This document shows positions 54,856-63,107 of a DNA stretch of 64,000 nucleotides, piece by piece. Origin of the DNA: Niabella insulamsoli (GTDB lineage Bacteria > Bacteroidota > Bacteroidia > Chitinophagales > Chitinophagaceae); assembly GCF_039652435.2 (NCBI RefSeq), contig NZ_CP190246.1:2170001-2234000 (forward strand), given 5' to 3'. Numbering within the stretch: position 1 is the stretch's first letter; each line of letters begins with the position of its first letter. The notes under the pieces are model-generated. The model was given only the letters and a program-made list of their open reading frames with translations. It was not told where the DNA came from and did not search any database. A program made the position numbers and the translations under genes.

Positions 54856-57114
54856 ATGAAGCCAGAGTGGAACCAGGAGGTTGACACTGCGCTTTATCAG
54901 CTGTTGCCCCTGCCTGTGCTGATGATCGATACCCAGGGAACCATAACCTTTGCCAACGGGGCGGCGGCCATCTTGTTGCGCATGCCCCTAAAGCTGCTTA
55001 CCGGAAAATCTGTAATAGCGCTGATGAACAGTGACGCCAGCAGCCTCCCTGAATGGCACCGCTGTTTACAGCAGTTGATGGAGGGCGCCTCGCACCAAAA
55101 GATCAGCGCCCTCTCGTATCGCTGCCGACAGCATGCCTCACCCCGCACCAGCTACCTGGATATCGCTTTGGCCCCTGTGGCCGGCACCTGCGGCGCCGTT
55201 TCGCAAATCGTTGCAATTATCACTGATATTACTGAAGCCGTGCTGGCAAAGCGCCAGGAGGCGCGGCTGCTGGCCCTGCTGGAAAAAAAAGAAAAATTCC
55301 TGTATGAAACAGAGCGGACGGCGCGCAACGGCACCTGGGAAATAGATATGCGCACCCAAACCGTTGTATGGTCGGATATGATGCGGGAGATTTATGAAAT
55401 TGCGCCGGATACTGAGCTGAATTTCGAAACTACATTGGCTTTTTATAAAAATGAACAGCACCGCAAAAAACTGTTGTCGGTGGTAGAGGAAGCCATGACG
55501 CAGGGCAGCATGTTTGACGTGGAGTTCCAAATCGACACCGCCAAGGGCCGCCAGCTATGGGTGCGCAGCACGGGCAAAGCAGAACTGGTGGACGGGATAT
55601 GCGTGCGGCTGTACGGAACCACGCAGGATATCACGGAGCAGAAAAAGATTAACGATGCTTTTATGGCTTCGTCGAAGCGCTACAATTCGCTACTACAGTC
55701 CATCGAAGGTATTGTCTGGGAAGCGCGGGCGGATAATTTCGAGTTCAGTTTTGTGAGCGACCAGGCCGAACCGATACTCGGGTATACATCGGAAGAGTGG
55801 CTGAAAGAGCCGAGCTTCTGGAGCAACCATATTTACCCCGACGACCGGGAACGGGCGGTGGCCTATTGCACCACCGAAACCCGGAAAGGCCGCAACCATA
55901 GTTTTGACTATCGCATGATAAAAGCAGATGGCAGCACGGCCTGGCTGAAAGACATGGTGTCGGTGATTACAGAAAATGGTGCGCCCTCCGTTCTTCGGGG
56001 CATCATGGTAGATATTACAGAAAGTAAATTATCGGCCGATCTCGATCATTTGGAAAAACACATTCTCGAATTAAATGCTGTTCAAAACATAGACATAGGC
56101 GCCGTTTTATCGGAATATCTCAAAGGTTTAGAACAATTGTTTCCTTACATGAAATGTTCCATCCTGCGGGTCAGGGATAACAAAGTCTACAACTGGGCCG
56201 CACCCTCTTTGCCGGCGAGCTATGTTAACCTGATCGATGGCCAGGAAATCGGGCCTTATGCCGGCTCCTGCGGCACTTCGGCCTACCTGAAAGAAAAGGT
56301 AATTGTAAGCGACATTGAGACGGATCTGAGATGGGCTAATTATAAGCATCTGGTGTTGCCGCATGACCTGCTTTCCTGCTGGTCTTACCCCGTGTTAGAT
56401 GCCAAAGGGGCCATTATGGCCGTTTGGGGTATTTATTTCGGTACCAAACGAACGCCCGCAGCGGTCGAGGAAAGAGTCATTGAAAGATCCACTGCTATAC
56501 TCGGCGTTATCCTGGAAAACAGGCTGAGCCTGGCGCGGATAGAGGAGTTTAACCTCTTTATCAGCCAGGGCCAGGAGCTGGCCAACTTCGGCACCTGGCA
56601 GTGGGATATCAAGGCTAACAAAGTGCAATGGTCGGATGTACTGTATAAAATTTATGGTGTCCAGCCCCATGAGTTCAGTGCCACATTCGAAGGCTATCTC
56701 GCTATGTTGCACGCTGACGACCGGGATAAAGTAACCGATATTATCCAGGGCATCCTGGAAACGCACAACGACGTGTTGTTTGAAGAACGCATCATCCGGC
56801 CCGACGGCGAGGAGCGCACTTTAAAATCATGGGGGCGCCTCGTTTTGGATGAAAAAAACAACCCGATAAAAATGATCGGCGCCTGCCTGGATATTACACA
56901 GGCCCGGAAAACCCAAACACGCCTGAAAGAAATTGCCTGGCTGCAATCGCATGTGATAAGAGCGCCGCTAACACGGCTGATGGGATTGGTGAACATCTTA
57001 CAAAATGAATTGCAGCAACACGATATTCACCACGAGCTCCTGAACCATATTGAAATTGCTGCACATGAATTAGACGATGTTATTAAAAAAATTGATGCTA
57101 AAACGAATGTGTAG
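54856..57114 (+). CDS. Multi-PAS/GAF sensory protein ending in a histidine-kinase dimerisation helix, no ATPase domain
   Basis: 752 residues without membrane helices. A PAS domain (about 8-130), two PAS_3-type domains (about 150-265 and 275-395, each ending in a DITE-type PAC motif), a GAF domain (about 400-550: GPYAGSCGTSAYLKEKVIVSDIETD), and another PAS_3 (about 565-690: FGTWQWDIKANKVQWSD). It ends with a DHp-like helix pair, IAWLQSHVIRAPLTRLMGLVNIL, whose candidate phosphoacceptor is His699. The protein stops 53 residues later, so there is no N/G-box ATP-binding domain, and none follows in the 97-bp gap before the convergent MscS gene. It may be phosphorylated in trans or act only as a sensor scaffold; function unknown. 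Confidence 0.88.
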   Translation: MKPEWNQEVDTALYQLLPLPVLMIDTQGTITFANGAAAILLRMPLKLLTGKSVIALMNSDASSLPEWHRCLQQLMEGASHQKISALSYRCRQHASPRTSYLDIALAPVAGTCGAVSQIVAIITDITEAVLAKRQEARLLALLEKKEKFLYETERTARNGTWEIDMRTQTVVWSDMMREIYEIAPDTELNFETTLAFYKNEQHRKKLLSVVEEAMTQGSMFDVEFQIDTAKGRQLWVRSTGKAELVDGICVRLYGTTQDITEQKKINDAFMASSKRYNSLLQSIEGIVWEARADNFEFSFVSDQAEPILGYTSEEWLKEPSFWSNHIYPDDRERAVAYCTTETRKGRNHSFDYRMIKADGSTAWLKDMVSVITENGAPSVLRGIMVDITESKLSADLDHLEKHILELNAVQNIDIGAVLSEYLKGLEQLFPYMKCSILRVRDNKVYNWAAPSLPASYVNLIDGQEIGPYAGSCGTSAYLKEKVIVSDIETDLRWANYKHLVLPHDLLSCWSYPVLDAKGAIMAVWGIYFGTKRTPAAVEERVIERSTAILGVILENRLSLARIEEFNLFISQGQELANFGTWQWDIKANKVQWSDVLYKIYGVQPHEFSATFEGYLAMLHADDRDKVTDIIQGILETHNDVLFEERIIRPDGEERTLKSWGRLVLDEKNNPIKMIGACLDITQARKTQTRLKEIAWLQSHVIRAPLTRLMGLVNILQNELQQHDIHHELLNHIEIAAHELDDVIKKIDAKTNV

Positions 57115-57211
57115 CTCTTTGAGATCGCTGAACGCTTCAAAAAGTTAAAACGCAGGTAGGACAACAGTTTTTGGAGTTAAGTAGTAATAAATATTTTTTG
57201 TCTGCCTTAGA

Positions 57212-58111
57212 TCAAACACTGTCCTTATGACTGAATTTTAATGTATGATCAAAGATATTAACCCCGCCTTTTACTCCAAAATCCAAGGTTGTGACCGGGT
57301 AGGCAATCGAGATGTTTTCATGTTCAAATCGCTTCTTAATATTCATAATAATCTCACTCATGGCATGTTGAAAATCATCATTACTCGTAAACTTAATCCA
57401 AAACCTCAATTGAAAATTATAGGTAGCATTTCCGATCTCGGTGAAATAAAAATCAATCTGCTCGTCAGGCGATAAGTTGTTTATATTTTTTACTTCATCT
57501 AACGCGACTTTTCTGACCAGTTGCAAATCATCACCATAAGAAACGCCGCTTTCAAGCACAATCCGCCTCTTGCCAAAAGTTGAATAATTGATAAACGAAG
57601 AACGGTAAATTATTTGATTAGGGATGTACACTTCTTGTCCGCGGATGGTTTTAACAGTGGTAGTCACCCAACTTACATTTTGAATAACGCCGTAATTACT
57701 ATCGATTTCAACCCAATCTTCCTTTTTAAACGGCTGTTGCAGCTTTAATAACAGGCCCGCAAAAAAATTAGAAGCGATATCTTTAAACGCGAAGCCCGCT
57801 ATGATCCCCACTATGCCGGCTCCTGCCAGCAAATGGGTAAGCATTTGCTCCAATTTCAGGATTTTCAGCGCCAGGAAAATGCCGGATAAAATGAAAAAAA
57901 AATAAATTACCGAGCCCACGATTGCGGCCATTTCAGGATGAACCTTTATGGATTTCGAATACACTTTAAGGCTTATTCGTTTCACGAATTTTGCTAACAA
58001 AAAAGATATGACAAAGACAAAGATTGCAAAAAAAAGACTTGGCAAGCGCTGTAATACATTGTCTTTCCAGCCATACCAGATGGGTGCCGTATATTCCATT
58101 AACTCGTTCAT
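57212..58111 (-). CDS. MscS-family small-conductance mechanosensitive channel
   Basis: 299 residues with about three N-terminal membrane helices (FFAIFVFVISFLLAKFV, IVGSVIYFFFILSGIFLALKIL, LAGAGIVGIIAGFAFKDIASNFFAG) and a cytoplasmic beta/alpha domain. The pore-lining helix and the following FAGLLLKLQQPFKKEDWVEI are the MscS signature, at about 105-145. It opens under membrane tension to release solutes on osmotic downshock. The gene follows the MarC-type gene by 11 bp on the same strand, so the two are probably co-transcribed. Confidence 0.92.
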   Translation of the reverse strand: MNELMEYTAPIWYGWKDNVLQRLPSLFFAIFVFVISFLLAKFVKRISLKVYSKSIKVHPEMAAIVGSVIYFFFILSGIFLALKILKLEQMLTHLLAGAGIVGIIAGFAFKDIASNFFAGLLLKLQQPFKKEDWVEIDSNYGVIQNVSWVTTTVKTIRGQEVYIPNQIIYRSSFINYSTFGKRRIVLESGVSYGDDLQLVRKVALDEVKNINNLSPDEQIDFYFTEIGNATYNFQLRFWIKFTSNDDFQHAMSEIIMNIKKRFEHENISIAYPVTTLDFGVKGGVNIFDHTLKFSHKDSV

Positions 58112-58122
58112 AGAAAAACTTC

Positions 58123-58737
58123 TTAAAAATTAAAAGTTAGCTTGATTCCGTCAGACACCATTCCTGTTCCAATGATGGCCAATATAAGGCCCATCAACTT
58201 CCCGATAACGGCAATAATGTTAGCCCCTACTTTTTTGACAATAAAATCGCTCGCTGAGAATATAAAATAAGTAATAACAATCATTACGGCAAAAACGCCA
58301 ATCACTATGGCCATATGCATCATGCTGGCATTTGTAACATAGTTCATTGCTGTCACAATGGTGCCCGGCCCTGCAAGGATGGGAATAGCCAAAGGAGAAA
58401 GGGCCATGCTATCAACGTCCGGGGCAACCGCATTAGTATGAATTTTAGATTTTTGAGACATCAGCATCTCAAAGCCCACATAAAAAATAAGAATACCCCC
58501 GGTAATTTTAAAAGCAGGAATGGTAATGCCGAAAATTTGAAAAATATACTTTCCGCCGATTATGAAAGCAGTGACGATTAGAAATGCGGTTATAGTGCCG
58601 GCCGCAGCTATTTTCTTTTTATTGGCTGCATCCTGGCCCTCAACCAGCCCCAGGAATATAGGTGTATTTGCGATGGGGTTCATAATAGCAAAAAAGCCCA
58701 TGAAAACACTTAAGGCAAAATGTAATAATTGTCCCAT
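58123..58737 (-). CDS. MarC-family integral membrane protein
   Basis: 204 residues from the ATG at 58737 (MGQLLHFALSVFMGFFAIMNPIANTPIFLGL); an upstream ATG at 58776 would put a charged leader before the first helix. Six hydrophobic helices are visible, with the family motif FFAIMNPIANTPIF and SPLAIPILAGPGTI. The physiological role of the MarC family is not established; the old link to antibiotic resistance was not upheld. It is the first gene of a pair with MscS. Confidence 0.9.
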   Translation of the reverse strand: MGQLLHFALSVFMGFFAIMNPIANTPIFLGLVEGQDAANKKKIAAAGTITAFLIVTAFIIGGKYIFQIFGITIPAFKITGGILIFYVGFEMLMSQKSKIHTNAVAPDVDSMALSPLAIPILAGPGTIVTAMNYVTNASMMHMAIVIGVFAVMIVITYFIFSASDFIVKKVGANIIAVIGKLMGLILAIIGTGMVSDGIKLTFNF

Positions 58738-58898
58738 GCTTATTTTTTTTAGCTGCTTATTGCCCAGAGCTACCAACTAACTTCCTATAACACGCTGGGT
58801 TTTGCATCTCCATTGAATTTCAGATATGACCAACGCACCATCGCTTTTCTCTTATTTGCCAAATGGCAAAGTATTTTCCAGGATAAAAACCAAACTTT

Positions 58899-61271
58899 TT
58901 AGGTATTAAGCCTTTTCGGATCGTGCCTTTTTACTTTGATTTTTACATATTTGGATGCTGGCATATTACTTTCTTTTACAACATTATTCACCGATACCAA
59001 CACATTCGTCTCCGGAAAATAAGTAACCGTATTGCGCTCCGGTATAGGATAAGCAACAATAATAAATAGTGGGGCCACCCTTTCAATCCCATCATCATAA
59101 TTAAACAAATCCACTTTATCTCCCGGCTTGAACCCGGCGCTGTCCATATCTTTTTGATTCATGAAAATCACCCTCCGTTCATTAAAGACACCCCGGTAAC
59201 GGTCGTCCTGCCCGTAGATAGTGGTATTGAACTGATCGTGGGTGCGTGTGGTAGCCATCAGGTATTCGTCGCTGTCCAGCATATTGTCCGGGAGCGGGGT
59301 TACTGTAAAAAGCGCTCTATAATCGTATTTTTCTACAAACAGCTGTGCATCACGGGCAGCGTTGGGCAAATAAAATCCGCCCTTTTCTCTTACGCGCCTA
59401 TTGTACTGATCAAATCCAGGAACGCACTGCTCAATATCTGCCCTAACTGCGTCGTAGCTATCATGATAACGTTGCCAGCCCACAGTCGACCCTGGCCCAA
59501 ATGTTGCCATCGCCATGCGACAAACAATCTGCACCTCACTTATCAGGTCATCTGAGACAGGCTTCAGCACGCCCTTAGAATGCTGCACAACTCCCATAGA
59601 ATTTTCCGTGGACACCATTTGAGCTTCGCCGTTAACAACATCGATATCGCTGCGCCCGTAAGTAGGCAGAATAATAGCCTCCTTGCCGTGAACGAGGTGC
59701 CCTCTGTTTAATTTAGTGGAGACGCAAACCAAAAGATTGAGTTGCCTCAAAGCCTTAGCGGTGTAACCCGTATCTGGCGTGGCAGACAAAAAATTCCCAC
59801 CCATACAAAATAGTACTTTTACTTTTCCGGCAGCTATGGCTTTAATGGTGTTAACGACATCGTATCCATGTTTTCTGGGCACCTTGAACCCGTAGTATTT
59901 TTCGAGACGATCGAGCTGATCTTCCGTTGGCTTTTCGTCGATGAGCATCGTTCGGTTACCCTGCACATTACTGTGTCCCCTCACCGGACAAACCCCTCCA
60001 CCGGGAATACCGATGCTTCCTTTTAGCAAAAGGATATTTACCATTTCCCGGATCATATCTACACCGTTTGGCTGCTGTGTGAGGCCCATTCCCCAACAAA
60101 AAATAATACGCTTTTTAAAAGCGATCATTTGGGCTACCTCGTAAATAGCCATGGGTGAAAGGCCGGCCTCAAATGCCAGGTTTTCCAAAGTATACTTCCC
60201 GAACTGCGCAAGAAATTCTTCATAAAAGACCGTCTTCTCATTGATGAACTTATGGTCGAACACTTCGCCCGGTGAGGTCTTTTCAAATTCCATCAACAGT
60301 AGTTCAATCGCTTTTAAAAAAGCCATATCGCCATTTATTTTGACGGGCAGGTATATATCAGCGAGCTTATCGCCCTTCCCTAACACACCGGAAATTTCCT
60401 GCGGATTTCGAAAAGCCATTAATCCTGCTTCAGGTAGCGGGTTTACGGCGATGATTTTTGCGCCATTCTTTTTTCCTTTAGCCAGGGCGCTCATCATTCT
60501 CGGTGCATTTGTGCCCGGGTTTTGCCCAATGACGACGATCACCTCTGCCTGATAAAAATCCTCGAGTGTCACTGTCCCTTTGCCGATTCCTATGGTAGAT
60601 CGCAACGCGGCGCCGGAAGTCTCATGACACATATTGGAACAGTCGGGCATATTGTTGGTGCCGAGCTCTTTTGCAAAAAGCTGATATAAAAAAGAGGCTT
60701 CGTTGCTGGTTCTGCCAGACGTGTAAAAGGCAGCTTCATGGGGGCTGCTTAACCCATGGAAATGGGCCGCTATTTTTTCGAAGGCCTGCTCCCAGGAAAT
60801 CGGCTCGTAGTGGGTACCATTTTTCGGTAAAAACAGCGGCTGCGCCAACCGCCCCAGCTTGCCAATTTGGTAGTCACTGAGTGCTGATAATGCGACAACA
60901 GGATTTTTGGAGAAAAAATCAGCCGTCAGTTTTTTGGCTGTGGCTTCTTCCGCCAAGGCTTTGGCTCCATTCTCACAATATTCGGCCACAGACGAACGAT
61001 CGTCATCCGGGTCGGGCCAGGCACAACTCGGGCAATCGAATCCAGTAAACTGATTCATTTTCGCTAATGCAAAAACACCCCTGAAAACAGCCCTTTCCTC
61101 CAGTAAATCCTTAAAAGACGCTATGACCGCGGGCACGCCGGCGGCCCAAACTTTTGGTGGCTTAACCTGCAGGTGTAGCAGCCGCACAGGATTTTCAGCA
61201 TCCGGTTGGCCGTTTCCATGCGGATGGTCATATCCGCTTTCCTTATCCGGCAACTGCCCATTTTTTTCCAT
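58899..61271 (-). CDS. FdhF/YdeP-family molybdopterin oxidoreductase
   Basis: 790 residues, cytoplasmic (no Tat or Sec signal). An N-terminal Cys pair at 80 and 83 (GFDCPSCAWPD) suits the iron-sulfur site of the family. SGRTSNEASFLYQLFAKELG and CHETSG (Cys215-His216) follow; the Cys-His pair stands where formate dehydrogenases have selenocysteine/Cys-His. The molybdopterin-binding parts include QNPGTNAPRMMSAL and GGVCPVRGHSNVQGNRT; the C-terminal dinucleotide-binding domain (about 670-785) contains MATTRTHDQFNTTIYG. E. coli YdeP is linked to acid resistance; the reaction is not known. The FdhD gene lies 152 bp upstream on the same strand. Confidence 0.92.
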   Translation of the reverse strand: MEKNGQLPDKESGYDHPHGNGQPDAENPVRLLHLQVKPPKVWAAGVPAVIASFKDLLEERAVFRGVFALAKMNQFTGFDCPSCAWPDPDDDRSSVAEYCENGAKALAEEATAKKLTADFFSKNPVVALSALSDYQIGKLGRLAQPLFLPKNGTHYEPISWEQAFEKIAAHFHGLSSPHEAAFYTSGRTSNEASFLYQLFAKELGTNNMPDCSNMCHETSGAALRSTIGIGKGTVTLEDFYQAEVIVVIGQNPGTNAPRMMSALAKGKKNGAKIIAVNPLPEAGLMAFRNPQEISGVLGKGDKLADIYLPVKINGDMAFLKAIELLLMEFEKTSPGEVFDHKFINEKTVFYEEFLAQFGKYTLENLAFEAGLSPMAIYEVAQMIAFKKRIIFCWGMGLTQQPNGVDMIREMVNILLLKGSIGIPGGGVCPVRGHSNVQGNRTMLIDEKPTEDQLDRLEKYYGFKVPRKHGYDVVNTIKAIAAGKVKVLFCMGGNFLSATPDTGYTAKALRQLNLLVCVSTKLNRGHLVHGKEAIILPTYGRSDIDVVNGEAQMVSTENSMGVVQHSKGVLKPVSDDLISEVQIVCRMAMATFGPGSTVGWQRYHDSYDAVRADIEQCVPGFDQYNRRVREKGGFYLPNAARDAQLFVEKYDYRALFTVTPLPDNMLDSDEYLMATTRTHDQFNTTIYGQDDRYRGVFNERRVIFMNQKDMDSAGFKPGDKVDLFNYDDGIERVAPLFIIVAYPIPERNTVTYFPETNVLVSVNNVVKESNMPASKYVKIKVKRHDPKRLNT

Positions 61272-61423
61272 AAAACAATTTCAAAGTTTAGCGTTATACA
61301 TATCAGCCCGGTGTAGCCAGGGCTTGTCATTTAAAATATCCGCTGCATTTACCCTTTAGGTCTTCAACTACAATCGCTCCCAATGCGATTTTGTCGAATT
61401 TTCTTTTAAGCCAGAGACTGCAT

Positions 61424-62272
61424 CTATGGCTCTTGGGAAATGCGCACAAACCGGCTTTGATGATAAATATTAAAACTGTCTTTTTTAACGAAGCCTAAAA
61501 GTGTAATATCTGATTCCCGAGCCATCGATACCGCTAATGTAGAAGGGGCGCCGATCATAGCAATCATCGCAATGCCCGCCATCGCAGCCTTTTGTATGAG
61601 TTCGAAACTTGCACGCCCGCTGAGCACCAAAATTTGATCTTTTAGCGGCAATTCATTCTCTATAAAAGCCGCTCCAATTAGCTTATCGAGCGCATTGTGC
61701 CGGCCCACGTCCTCCTTTAGTGCTATTAATGCTCCGTCAATAGTAAAAAGGCCGGAGGCATGAATACCCCCAGTCGTCAAAAACTCATGCTGCGCCAACC
61801 TTAGTTTTTCAGGAAGCGAGCCAATCACCGCCTGTTGAATCACTTTCATGTCCTTACTTAAACTTTTAAAAGGGCTGACGGCCCTGATCGAGTTGATCGA
61901 AGCCTTCCCGCAAACACCGCAGCTCGATGTGGTATAAAAATTCCGTTCCGACCCGGATAACTTTGGCACTGCGGACTCCGCCAACGTTACTAAAACAATA
62001 TTCTCTTCCACAGAAGTAATTTTATTGATCTGGTCGGAATTGCTAATTATGCCCTCAGTAAAAAGAAAACCAAGGGCAAGGAAATAGTCGTTGCCGGGCG
62101 TTCGCATCGTTACAGCAAGCGAACGCTGCTCCCATTTTTCGTTCACTACGTACCGTAATTTTATTTCCAAAGGTTCTTCTACCGAAAGATTATCCAGGAA
62201 ATCACCGACAGTCGCGCCGCTCACTTTCCGAATGGGTACTTTTTCAACTGCCGGTATTTTTACGTCGCGCAT
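61424..62272 (-). CDS. fdhD: FdhD-type sulfurtransferase for molybdoenzyme maturation
   Basis: 282 residues with the FdhD loop TTSSCGVCGK, giving the sulfur-carrying cysteines 118 and 121. TGGIHASGLFTIDG, KEDVGRHNALDKLIG and LVLSGRASFELIQKA are also typical. FdhD passes sulfur from a cysteine desulfurase to the molybdenum cofactor before insertion into formate-dehydrogenase-type enzymes. The neighbouring FdhF/YdeP-type protein is the obvious client. Confidence 0.95.
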   Translation of the reverse strand: MRDVKIPAVEKVPIRKVSGATVGDFLDNLSVEEPLEIKLRYVVNEKWEQRSLAVTMRTPGNDYFLALGFLFTEGIISNSDQINKITSVEENIVLVTLAESAVPKLSGSERNFYTTSSCGVCGKASINSIRAVSPFKSLSKDMKVIQQAVIGSLPEKLRLAQHEFLTTGGIHASGLFTIDGALIALKEDVGRHNALDKLIGAAFIENELPLKDQILVLSGRASFELIQKAAMAGIAMIAMIGAPSTLAVSMARESDITLLGFVKKDSFNIYHQSRFVRISQEP

Positions 62273-62449
62273 AATTGCCAGGGTTTTGAAGTTTAGCTAC
62301 CTCTAAAATAAAAATAATTTACATAGGTGCCTCGATTCATTTCCTCGCCTATCCTATAAAACAAAAAAGGCATCGCTGGCGAAGAGCTGTCTTTAAAGCA
62401 TAAAAACCCGCATCCTGCTGATCAAAAAATCAGGCAATAAATTATCTTT

Positions 62450-63046
62450 ATGGCTTTTTGCCATTTGGTTACGAATTGGGAACATATAATTGCTGGCGAT
62501 AAAGAAGAATATGCCAAAACGTATTTATACTTATTTGACCGCTTTTTCAACTATGGCTTCAAATTCACCCGGGATGCGGGATTGGTTGAAGACGCCATAC
62601 AGGAAGTGCTGGAAAAGCTTTGGACAGACAGAAAAAAACTAAAACGCGTTGCGAACCCCGCAGCCTATCTTTTCACCAGTTTCAGGAACGAACTTCTGCG
62701 AAAAATTAAAAGCCCGCCGGCGCTTCATCTCGATGATACCCAACCGGCCCCGGTCGTATTCGGACACGATGCTGTTCTGATCGGGCATGAGCAGGACGAC
62801 CAACTTCGACAGCGCCTCCAGCAAGCGGTAGATCAACTTTCGCCGCGGCAAAAAGAAGCCATTTTCCTACGTTTCTACGAAGGCTTATCTTATGAAGAAG
62901 TAGCCGGCATACTGGGTATCACGCATAAAGCTACTTATAAGTTGATGGCACGTGCCCTTTCGGAACTTCGGAGCAAAATGGGCCTGCCCCTGGCCTCCAT
63001 CCTGATGCTGTTACAGCACCATGCTACCCTGCCCACATCTTTTTAA
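62450..63046 (+). CDS. ECF-family sigma factor (FecI-like)
   Basis: 198 residues. Sigma region 2 spans about 18-85 (EYAKTYLYLFDRFFNYGFKF, LVEDAIQEVLEKLWTDRKKL) and region 4 about 120-175 (LQQAVDQLSPRQKEAIFLRFYEGLSYEEVAGILGITHKATYKLMARALSELR). It is followed after 61 bp by a FecR-type anti-sigma gene on the same strand, the standard pair for a TonB-linked locus. That predicts a SusC/FecA-type transporter with an STN domain just past the right edge. Confidence 0.93.
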   Translation: MAFCHLVTNWEHIIAGDKEEYAKTYLYLFDRFFNYGFKFTRDAGLVEDAIQEVLEKLWTDRKKLKRVANPAAYLFTSFRNELLRKIKSPPALHLDDTQPAPVVFGHDAVLIGHEQDDQLRQRLQQAVDQLSPRQKEAIFLRFYEGLSYEEVAGILGITHKATYKLMARALSELRSKMGLPLASILMLLQHHATLPTSF

Positions 63047-63107
63047 AAAAAGTTTTTTGTTGGTGGGGTAATTTTTATGCTTTTCTACTCATTTATCATA
63101 TAACGCG

